Of a DNA stretch of 64,000 nt, positions 37,674 through 47,345 are shown piece after piece. The position numbers and the translations under genes are program-made. The DNA is from Apteryx mantelli (lineage: Eukaryota; Chordata; Aves; Apterygiformes; Apterygidae): contig NC_089981.1 in NCBI RefSeq assembly GCF_036417845.1, forward strand, positions 62,186,768 to 62,250,767, given 5' to 3'. The notes under the pieces were generated by a model that did not search any database, was not told the origin of the DNA, and worked only from the letters and a program-made list of their open reading frames with translations. Each line of letters starts with the position of its first letter. Position 1 is the stretch's first letter.

Positions 37674-39771
37674 AGGTGAGGGCCCTAGAAGGAAGGAGTG
37701 TTCAAGAGAGCTGGTTAATATTCAAACATCACTTCTTCCAGGCTCAAGAGTGGTGCATCCCTATGAGTAGGAAGTCAAGCAAAGGAGGCAGGAGACCTGC
37801 ATGGATGAGCAAGGAGCTCCTGGCAAAACTCAACCAGAAGAAGGAAGTATACAGAAAGTGGAAAGGGGGACAGGCCACTTGGGAGGAATATAGGAATGTT
37901 GTCAGAGTATGCAGGGATGCGACGAGGAAGGCTAAGGCCCGTTTGGAATTAAATCTGGCTAGAGATGTCAAGGACAACAAGAAGGGCTTCTTCAAATACA
38001 TCAGCAGCAAGAGGAAGACTAGGGAAAATGTGGGCCCTTTGCTGAATGGGGTGGGTGCCCTGGTGACGAAGGATGCAGAGAAGGCAGAGTTACTGAATGC
38101 CTTCTTTGCTTCAGTCTTTACTGGTCAGGCCAGCCCTCAGGAGCCCCAGATCCTGGAGGCAAGAGAGAAAGTCTGGAGAGAGGAAGACTTTCCCTTGGTG
38201 GAGGAGGAGTGGGTTAGAGATCATTTAAGCAAACTTGACACCCACAAATCCATGGACCCTGATGGGATGCACCCACGAGTGCTGAGGGAGCTGGCGGACA
38301 TTATTGCTAAGCCACTCTCCATCATCTTTGAAAGGTCATGGAGAACAGGAGAGGTGCCCGAGGACTGGAAGAAAGCCAATGTCACCCCAGTCTTCAAAAA
38401 GGGCAAGAAGGAGGACCCAGGGAACTACAGGCCAGTCAGCCTCACCTCCATCCCTGGAAAGGTGATGGAGCAGCTCATCCTGGAAGCCATCTCCACGCAT
38501 GTGGAGGAAAAGAAGGTGATCAGGAGTAGTCAGCATGGCTTCACCAAGGGGAAATCATGCCTAACCAATCTGATAGCCTTCTATGATGGAATGACTGGCT
38601 GGGTAGATGAGGGGAGAGCAGTGGATGTTGTCTACCTAGACTTCAGCAAGGCTTTTGACACTGTCTCCCATAACATCCTCATAGACAAGCTCAGGAAGTG
38701 TGGGTTAGATGAGTGGACAGTGAGGTGGATTGAGAACTGGCTGAATGGCAGAGCTCAGAGAGTTGTGATCAGTGGCACAGAGTCTAGTTGGAGGCCTGTA
38801 GCTAGCGGTGTCCCCCAGGGGTCAGTACTGGGTCCAGTCTTGTTCAACTTCTTCATCAATGACCTGGATGAAGGGACAGAGTGCACCCTCAGCAAGTTTG
38901 CTGACGATACAAAACTGGGAGGAGTGGCCGATACACCAGAGGGCTGTGCTGCCGTTCAGAGAGACCTGGACAGGCTGGAGAGGTGGGCAGAGAGGAACCT
39001 CATGAAGTTCAACAAAGGGAAGTGCAGGGTCCTGCACCTGGGGAGGAATAACCCCCTGCACCAGTACAGGTTGGGGGTTGACCTGCTGGAGAGCAGCTCT
39101 GCGGAGAAGGACCTGGGAGTGCTGGTGGACACCAAGTTAAGCATGAGGCAGCAATGTGCCCTTGTGGCCAAGAAGGCCAATGGTATCCTGGGCTGCATCA
39201 GGAAGAGTGTTGCCAGGAGGTCGAGGGAGGTTATTCTCCCCCTCTACTCAGCCCTGGTGAGGCCACATCTGGAGTACTGCGTCCAGTTCTGGGCTCCTCA
39301 GTACAAGAGGGATGTGGCACTACTGGAGCAAGTCCAGCGAAGGGCCACAAAGATGATTAGGGGACTGGAGCATCTCTCTTATGAGGAAAGGCTGAGAGAG
39401 CTTGGCCTGTTTAGTTTGGAGAAGAGAAGGCTGAGAGGAGATCTTATCAACGTGTACAAGTATCTGAAGGGAGGGTGTCGAGAGGATGGGACCAGACTCT
39501 TTTCAGTGGTGCCCAGTGACAGGACGCGAGGCAACGGGCACAAACTGAAACACAGACACTTCCATCTGAACATGAGGAAAAACTTTTTCACTGTGAGGGT
39601 GACAGAGCACTGGAACAGGTTGCCCCGAGAGGTTGTGGAGTCTCCTTCTCTGGAGATATTCAAAACGCACCTGGATGCAATTCTGTGCAATGTGCTCTAG
39701 GTGACCCTGCTTGAGCAGGGGGTTTGGACTAGATGATCTCCAGAGGTCCCTTCCAACCTCAGCAATTCTGT
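37674..39771 (+). mobile_element. CR1 LINE retrotransposon, 5'-truncated, intact 3' end
   Basis: This 2,098-bp element is the 3' part of a CR1 non-LTR retrotransposon. It has the C-terminal two thirds of ORF2, followed by a short 3'UTR with the CR1 hairpin CCCTGCTTGAGCAGGG (39705-39720), the segment GAGGTCCCTTCCAACCTC, and a terminal ATTCTGTG octamer (39765-39772). ORF1 and the ORF2 endonuclease are missing, as expected from incomplete target-primed reverse transcription. GAACTG flanks it on both sides. The lack of stops and frameshifts over 2 kb indicates a younger copy than the other LINE relics in the window. Confidence 0.95.
37676..39700 (+). pseudogene. CR1 ORF2 fragment: reverse transcriptase and C-terminal domain
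   Basis: An uninterrupted 674-codon frame from the 5' truncation point to the natural stop. The first codon is GTG, not a genuine start; the first in-frame ATG is at 37763. Reverse-transcriptase motifs are visible in order: YRPVSL (residues 251-256), motif [10 protein letters not shown] (320-328, catalytic Asp322), motif [11 protein letters not shown] (378-387) and motif C FADD (408-411, coordinates 38897-38908). The C-terminal CR1 signature [19 protein letters not shown] follows. All three catalytic aspartates are present. Without endonuclease, ORF1 and promoter it is a dead copy, not a host gene. Confidence 0.93.
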
Positions 39772-39777
39772 GAACTG
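39772..39777. repeat. Right target-site duplication of the CR1 insertion (GAACTG)
   Basis: The second GAACTG copy. Its first base may overlap the last base of the ATTCTGTG octamer, so the boundary is uncertain by one or two bases. Confidence 0.7.
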
Positions 39778-41029
39778 CAAATATATAGTGTTGAGGATAC
39801 AGATGTACCATGAATTTATACATAATGGCTTCTCTTTTGTTCTCTTTTCCTTTCTTAGACACCTTTAACATTCATTTTCCTTTTTTTACTTCTACTAAGC
39901 ATTGACATGACATTTTATAAGACTGTTTGTTATAAACTGTCATTCCTGAGTAGTTATCTCTGAGCCCATAATATTTTATGCGAAGTCAGCATACAATTTT
40001 TTTTCTGTTGTGCATCACTTCATGTTCCTCTACACTGAATTTCACCTGTTATTTAGTACCCAGCCACTCAGCCTTGTAAGATCTTTCTGCAGCTCAGTCA
40101 CCCTACAACTTATGCTTGAAGCATTCAGTATCTGTTATTTCAAAGACTAGAACATGTAGTTAATTACTATTTATCTTTAAAAACATACTCAAATGTAAAA
40201 CAGGGAAAGTTATAACCACTTAGTCTAGTCTGCATATTCAGTAACTCCAGGCTTCCTATTTATTGCAAATCAGTGACAGGGGAAGAGAAGATTTCTCTGG
40301 AAATTTCTGGTGATGTGAAGCTGGGTGGGGGATGCATCTGGGATGTGAGCTGGAGCAGTCTTGGTTAAGTAATCTGTGCTCTCTTTTTCCATCACTATAA
40401 ATAAGCCACTTGCATTGGCTATTGCAGCAGTGGGAACAGACGGCACATATGGGAGAATGAGTGTGTACAGTTCAGAGGTGTCTTGGAAGATGTAGCTGGC
40501 ATTTGAAGTCAGGCAAGATCTAGAATCAAATACCTCATTCTCGGGATTGAAAAATCTTTTAATCTATTTTGAATAACAGTCTCACTTTTTCTTGAAAATA
40601 CTGTTTGGAATGTATAATTGGTGATTAGGGAAAGGATGGAGAACAATGATCCTAGTCTCAGTCAGTGGCCTTTGACCAGTTAGTTTTTCTTCTCTGCCAA
40701 GCTCTGAGCTCTGCATGGGACATAAGAGTGCCACGGAAAGTGTATGCAAGGAATTCCCAAGTTCTTTCCCTTGAGCCTTGTGTTACCAGAGTAGCATGAG
40801 CCTAAGGGAGAAAAGGGGCCCATCATTTTCCCTCTTCTGAGCCCTGAGAATCAAAACCTCCCATCTTCACCACAGATGTGGGCTGGACTTGCTTAATCTG
40901 CAACATTTAAGAATTAAGATACAACAAGAAGAAAACACAGAAGTTTATTAAAAACGATGAGCCGGCAACCTACACCTCACCAAAGATACCTTGTAGAAGC
41001 ATAAACTTTTTCCCTCTGGCTTCACAGGG

Positions 41030-41350
41030 ATGATTTAACTGCCAGAATGCAAAGAAAACAGAAGCTAATTATCAAATGAACATTGTCTTAATATGTTAAT
41101 GAAGCGGTTTTGCTAATAGCGAGAGACCTGAATTTTAATACATTTTAAGAGCTCCTTGATTACGTGTTTGTTAGTTGTTATGATCATTTTAAATTATCTG
41201 TGCATGGCTTTATAATGGGTTAAAAACTGTATTAAGCACTGTATTCTAAACAGGCCTTGATGAGGCAGGTGAATAGTGCAAACATTGTCGCTAGGAAATT
41301 CACTTCAAAAGAAATGTAAACTAGTTATCCTAAAATGTGTCATCAGACTG
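41030..41350. promoter_or_regulatory. Candidate conserved non-coding element
   Basis: An AT-rich but complex block with clustered homeodomain cores (AGCTAATTATC, TTAATATGTTAATGAAG, TTTTAATACATTTTAAG) plus CAGGTG and TTATAATGG motifs. No repeat or coding signature explains it. It is a motif-based guess. Confidence 0.3.
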
Positions 41351-41435
41351 AACAGTCACACTTAGCAATGTAAGTAATTTTTTATGTGCCTGCCAGTTAC
41401 TTCTTCAGAAATTTTTTTTCTTATGAAAACACCTT

Positions 41436-41475
41436 GGAACCTTATAGCTTATAAGTTTATAAGGAACCTTATAGC
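41436..41475. repeat. Spaced direct repeat of GGAACCTTATAGC
   Basis: Two exact 13-bp copies (41436-41448 and 41463-41475) surround CTTATAAGTTTATAAG, which is itself a near-palindrome. It may be a small local duplication. Confidence 0.85.
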
Positions 41476-43089
41476 CATTGTATCAGAGTGTTTCTGTATG
41501 TATGAGATAGTATAACCCGCCTCAAAGCATGTTTTGCTGTTGAGATTAGGGGAATGAGTGAAGCAGTTTGGAAAATATTGAGTTGTTTCATCCTATCTCT
41601 GATGATTAGAACCAATCTTGTTTTTTATTCAGTTATCCGCAGACAAATGTATTTCGTTCTTCTCTGTTCAAAGAATCTGTACAATCTTCTCTAAGCAGGT
41701 CTGGGGCTGGTACAAATGAAAAATGCTTTCTGCAATGACACCAGCATAAAAATATACCCACCTACTTGGCACTTTCCTATTAGAAGATTTCTCTGTCCCC
41801 CTTTCCATCAATTTTATTCCAAATCAAGTCATCCTGGAACATTATTCTTTCTTCCCCAGCTTATTTTCAGCCATCTGGAATGGGCTTCGATCAAAATAGT
41901 CATCCTGATGAATGATTATTTTTCCTATGGAGCAATAACTGAAAGAGATTTGCTCCTCCTTAGTGAGAAATTGGTGACTGTCATGAGTCCTCTGGCTTCA
42001 ACTTCTGCAGCTTCTAGGAACAGTCAAACTGAGGTTTCCTCTGAATGAGCTAGTCTCCAGTCCTTGAAAACCCAGTTCCAGTCAAAAAAAATGAATTAAG
42101 CCCAGTGTGGGGTCCATGTGGACAAAATGTCAGAAAGTGCTAACTCCTTGGAAGGATGTCAGTGTTAGATAGGGCTTGCTCATGTGTTTGTGTTCATTTG
42201 GAGGACTTTCCCCTGTTGTTAAATTAAATGATACTTGAGGTGCTGTGTGCCACATGTGTTGGGTTTGCAGGTGTGTGAGTACATGTATATTACCTATGCA
42301 GGTGATCGAGGAAATTAGACTTTAGTCTTAAAAGTGCAGCTCTGGATAGGACCTGGGCACAAATGGGAAAAATAGTCTGTTTTAGAAAAAGCCACTAGAT
42401 AGATTAGACTTGCCCCTCACTGCTGCCATTAACACTGAATAAAAGGCTCATGCCTGCAAAAATAAAGGTGTTTTGTGAGTCTCATATAATATATAATATC
42501 AAGTCATTCAGGATGGGACAGACACCCTCATTTCAATGGAGGGCACACATCCCTCTCTCATTCAGATGCTGAAAGTGCCTGGAAAATTGGGCTGTCACAG
42601 CGGTTTGGTGACTATATGGGCTAACTTAGAGTACTAAGCCCTGGACAGTGCCTGAATAATGGCCCAGTACTCTTACCTTCTACTGACATGGGCATCTGAG
42701 ATCTTTTAGTACCTCAGGATCAAGCTCATGCAGTGGTAGGGACAGATAGCCTTAAGGCTAAAATAGGGAACTGAGACCATCTGAAATTCTAGCCATAAAA
42801 CACCTCTTAGGAAAACAGCTGACAGGATACTTAAATACAACATACTTGGTTTTGATAGTCTGCAAAATCAAGTATATGTATTAGGTGAGATAAATAAATT
42901 AAAATAAGGTGATATTGTTCATTTGATTATATTAATTTTCTCTTATAATTTAGAGATTATAAATGTCCCCCAATTTCTTGCACCTTTGTGCCAATTTGTC
43001 AGATCAAGTAGGAAACACAATCCTATTTAACATAACCAGTGTTTGGAAAATACTAATTGCATCGCTCCGTTTAATTTATTTTTAGGTTA

Positions 43090-43105
43090 TACTGCCCTCT
43101 AGGGG
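43090..43105 (-). promoter_or_regulatory. CTCF-like motif in the intergenic region
   Basis: On the minus strand the 16 bases read CCCCTAGAGGGCAGTA. Compared with the CTCF core CCASYAGRKGGCRSYV, 15 of 16 positions agree; only the third (C for A) differs. It lies in AT-rich DNA between the two NKX2 genes. Occupancy is inferred. Confidence 0.45.
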
Positions 43106-43460
43106 ATTAGGCATATAGCTAGAGATTTTTGCATAATACGATTTTTTTTTAATTCATGGAAAAAGAGGTCACTTTCTTTGTACTGCAGTAGAATATATTA
43201 ATCTATATAGATCTCATAATTTAGCATTTTAAGTGTAACTTGCATTAATTCTCTTGGGAAATATATTTTATAATTAACATAGAGTCTCTGTTTTCTGGTT
43301 GTGTGGCTGACTTCACATAGACAGAATATTCTTTTTACATTAGGATTTTTTACAGGGTCCTGTCAATAAAATTAAATCGGGGGAAACTTCCCACTGATTT
43401 CAGCAGGCATTTCATTAGAATTATGAGAAAACTCAAACACTTAAATATCCAGTGTGAAGT

Positions 43461-43463
43461 ATA

Positions 43464-43499
<36 letters not shown>

Positions 43500-43544
43500 C
43501 ACACACACACACATATATATTTTATATATATATATACACACATA
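43461..43544. repeat. Compound microsatellite (CATA)n-(AC)n-(AT)n
   Basis: About seven TACA/CATA tetramers pass into (AC)7 and then (AT)n with TTTTATATA. It lies 350 bp from the CTCF-like motif. Confidence 0.95.
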
Positions 43545-45879
43545 ATCAAAAATAACCTCTCAATGTTTTTGAAAAATCAGCTGGTTAAAATAGAACAAAT
43601 GGCAGAGCACTCACCATATCAATGGTTGTGATGCTTTTTGACAGACTGAAAGTTAAAAGAAGGAAAATAAGGAGGAAATGGAAAGGCTGGAAAAGCGAAA
43701 GAAAATTACTAAAAACATTGGCCTCTGGATGGGTGAAGAAATTCACAGGTTTTTTGCAGATGGCAACACTTGCCAGGGTAGGAGAGTCTGGCTAAAAGGC
43801 CAGATTTCTAGTTGCCTAGTTATTGCAAAAAATCCAAATCTTGGACCTTCAGTGTCACTTACTGATGCCATGATTCTGCCACTGACTTTCTCCTCATTCC
43901 ATTTTAATTCTAAAATCCATTGACTAAGCAATAGCAACATAATCTTGGCTGACTAATTGAGGGGAACTTGCTCCAAGGTGTGGCAGAGGTGGTACAGTGG
44001 CTTGACAGTTTGTCTGTCTGCTAATGTGCCAGAACCTTGTCTCAGAAGCACATACCGAGGACATGTTTGGCCAGGATGGCTTGAGCAATACCTTCCGTAT
44101 TAGACTGGGAATTTGCTTCAGAGCTCTCTTAAGTCTCCAGTTTGTTCTGGGTCTGTATAGATCCTCCAGTTACCTGGAGGCAAGGCATGTTCGGAATAGG
44201 AATGCTCCTTCTGTGCTAACTTCAGTGACTCTACCAAGACACACACAAGTGCCCTCACAGACTGTTCATGCCCATAGGGAGAGGTTTCCAGTACTGCCCT
44301 GAAACTATAGCCATTGCTTTCACTGCCCATGCTTATCTCAGTGTACAGGCACAGTTCTTGTTTCTGTGCTCGTGTCATATTTATTGTTTGGAAATCTTGT
44401 GTTCTTCTCATCTCTCTGTAGATTAACAGCAATGTTTACTATTCTTGCTGGGATTACTCACTACCCAGCTCCATGGTGCAGTTGGAACCAAATATTTGAT
44501 AGCATAATTCAACCCCTGCAAATGTGTCAGCTGCCAACTCTTTTCCCTGGGCTGTGCTCTGGGACCTTCTGGATCTGCCAAAGCCACACTTCAGGTACTC
44601 TCCCAGAAAGTCTCTGTATCCTCCGTCCTTGGCTCTCGCTGCTCTTTTTCTTTGTTGGAACAAGTCCATGTTTGCCAGTCCCAGCAGAGTGTACAGGGCC
44701 AGGGCTTGCTTCTGCAAAGTTATTTCTAGAAATCTAACAACTCCAGAGATCCCCTCAGGCTGCCTGTTTTGTCTGTCAGTTAATGATGCTTTCTTCATCG
44801 CTACTGGTACCACTGGAGCCGCTGTTCCCACTGTGGTTCTCTGCATGCTTAGAAAGAATATAGCTGAACTGGCTCGCTCGAAGGATACCCATTTTCTGAG
44901 ACGGTGCATTCTCAGGTAGCATTTAAGGCATAGGCAGCCAGACTGACTTCCTGGATTACACTCCTCTTCCTTCCTACATTTGGGCTACTCCCTCAGTTTC
45001 CATGTAGGCAGCCTCTTTACAAGGAGTGGCCACATTCGAGAATCCATATTCCGTAAGGAATTCCAAAATACCAGCAAAAAGCCTGTTGTACTTCAAGTTC
45101 AACAATTAAAAATACCCTGCGAGAAGAGTGTGAATTCCATCATTTCATTTTGAAAAAACAAAGCTACGCTTTCACACTGACATTTTCAAAAGAATCCAGT
45201 GAGGCTGGTCAGACATTAGAGGCGCTTTTTATATTCTGTGCCATTGTGCTAGGTACACATCCTCCAGGCAGTAAGGAGTAATGGAGGATAAACATTAAAT
45301 CATAGCATTCACATGGCCAGTTAAGAATCTGCATGGTTGAATAGACTCATTTTAGCATAATTTAGGACACATTTTACATAATATATTTTCCTAGATCTTG
45401 CATGCCTGCATGAAGAACTTCTTGACTCCATAAGTGATTCTCTGATGAAAACAAACAAGGCCCGATGGTGACTAAAGTGCTCCTCAACACAAGAGCAGTG
45501 CTGCAGCCAGATTCTGCCACAGCCATTCTTGCATTAAGTAGTGACTTAGTCTACAAGTAGGATGTTTAGTCTCAGTCTGAGCACTGCTGGTGAAAGGTGC
45601 TACTCAGCCTGAAAAAGAACCTGATTTATAAGAAGAAATACAAGCCAAAACAACAGCTTTTCCAATCACAATAGTTGAGTGGGGAGGTTAAGATTTAAGA
45701 TGTAATACCTGAGTTAGAATTTGCCTTGGAAAGCAGGGTTATCTCCTCTCTTCTGCAAATCTCTTCATGGCCTTCTTGCTCACATACTCCTAGGATCCAG
45801 TCTGGAAAACAGGACTCACAGCCTGTGCCTCACAGACCTATCCCTCTGCATTGCTTTTGCACTGACTTACACAGACAGA

Positions 45880-46600
45880 AATAAGACCAGAAAGCAATGA
45901 ATCATCTTGTCCAACCTTCTATATATCAACAGTCATTTCATGTCCCTGTAAGACTTGTATTGAGCCTTGAGTGTGACTTGAGTGTGATTTGAACATGCCT
46001 TGCAGAAGGGCCTCCAGGCTACATTAAAAGAGTTCTTACTCTTACTTATTAACTACAATTAATTACCATCACACTTTCAACTGTGTGCCCTGTTCCATGT
46101 CTGAATTTGGCTGGCTTTCAACCTCCATTGTTGTTATGCCTTTCCTCCCTAGGTTGAAGAGGTTTTTGCCTCTAGGAATGCTAGATCTTATTGCAGAGCA
46201 TTCAGCAATGCAATTGCATGTGCCTCTTCACATAATAACCAGCATAATAATCCCGTGTGTATCTGGGAAGAGACTTTTATGCTGTTATGAAATGATCCCT
46301 CAATCTTCTTTCTGGTAGGTCAAGTAGATGTAGGATTTTTATGTGTTTTGTCCTTATTTTCATCTTCCTTGAATCATTTTGTGGATCTTGTTTGCATTTA
46401 CTCCTGTTTTCAATATATTTTGAAAATGTGGATGGAACCAGTAGACACAGTGATCTAGCATCGATCTCTTCGCAGCTAGAGATGGAAGGAAATCATTTTC
46501 TTCCTCCTACTTTCCACTTCAGTCTTCAAAATCTAAGGATCACATCAGCCTGTTTTCCTCCACAACTGTACTGGCAGCTTCCAGGGAACTCTTGGTTCAC
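45880..46600 (-). mobile_element. Ancient CR1-clade LINE relic, antisense
   Basis: The plus strand reads as a degraded antisense copy of a CR1-like ORF2 C-terminus and 3' end. It opens with a segment like CAGAA(A)G..ATCATCTTGTCCAACCT (about 45,888) and passes GTTATGCCTTTC...AGGTTGAAGAGG (about 46,133). It ends with ACCAGTAGACACAGTGATCTAGCA (about 46,437) and ATCACATCAGCC (about 46,540), all in the order of the family I remember. Frames are broken throughout. Limits are approximate. Confidence 0.6.
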
Positions 46601-47254
46601 TAGTTCTGTTTCAGATTCAAGGCTTCCCAGCTATGTTTTCCCTATTCCTTCTGTAGAACCTGTTTCTCACTCCTTCATGTACCACTTTGCCTGTGGCAAT
46701 GTTCAAATGTATTTTTAAAGGCCAATCTTTCAAAGCAATACATGCTGCTTTATATGGTTGCCTTTTCCACCCATTACCTCATATTCTGCCCTACACTTGG
46801 GGTGGCAGATAAGGGGCAGGACCATGTAGCCAGGGATGGAAAGAGAAATGGGAATAGAATGACTCTTCTAGCAGCAACAAGCTGATAGATTAACTCAACC
46901 ATCCTGCAGAAACTCACCTGAAGAAATATTATTGACAGGAAACAGAAAAGGGTTTCTGTCTTCTGCATGTTTTAATTTGGGACAAAGAATGTGAAGAACA
47001 GGAAAAATACAAAATATTGAGGGATTGTGATTAAAGGAACCCAGCCATGCTGTACACTGAAAGAGGCAGAGATCCTATGGAAAAAATTATGTGTGATCAG
47101 ATGATTAAAGACTATGTCAGAGTAAATAAAAAAGGGCTACCTCATTTCTGGAATATCCTGACTTTTGAAGGTATAACTTTGCAAATGCAAAGATGTTTAA
47201 ATGTATTTGCACATGTAACACTCTTCTTATTTATCTCCCCCAAGAAACAACCTT

Positions 47255-47345
47255 GGACAAGCACGAGACAGACTATGGTCCCATTTTAAATTAATATTAA
47301 GCATGTGCTTAAGCACTTCCCTGAATGAGACAGGCCTTAACTATC
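47255..47345. repeat. Second relic of the TTAAGCATGTGCTTAA repeat
   Basis: The stretch contains a perfect 16-bp palindrome TTAAGCATGTGCTTAA (47297-47312), followed by GCACTTCCCTGAATGAGACA. This mirrors the GATTCAG/CACTTAA arrangement of the copy near 13.98 kb in the opposite direction. Confidence 0.45.

Larger units (their letters stand above)
37110..40150 (-). mobile_element. Ancient CR1/L2-like LINE relic, antisense, split by the younger CR1
   Basis: Both flanks of the CR1 belong to one old LINE in minus orientation. On the right (about 39,778-40,150) the minus strand carries a decayed ORF2 segment resembling LQKDLTRLSGWV and an adjacent LINE-like stretch. On the left (about 37,340-37,667) it gives the decayed C-terminal region with FFTQS, NSLPKDI and FKERLE-like pieces interrupted by stops. 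About 37,110-37,340 matches the remembered 3' part of a repeat common in turtles, crocodilians and birds. Outer limits are approximate. The subfamily is not named because I could not search. Confidence 0.7.
40150..45880. other. Intergenic DNA, no gene seen
   Basis: Holds the CTCF-like motif, the candidate element at 41.03-41.35 kb and the 43.5-kb microsatellite. No exon or RNA gene is visible. Frames between 44.1 and 44.9 kb are open on both strands but show no domains. Confidence 0.5.

Noticed and set aside
37676-37678. GTG at 37676 as a true start of the CR1 protein
   Set aside because: It is only the first codon after the truncation point; the first ATG is at 37763 and the natural ORF2 start is lost.
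44118-44919. Overlapping 90-150-codon frames at 44.1-44.9 kb, possible exons
   Set aside because: They are open on both strands, with no domain, splice context or composition shift that would set one apart.
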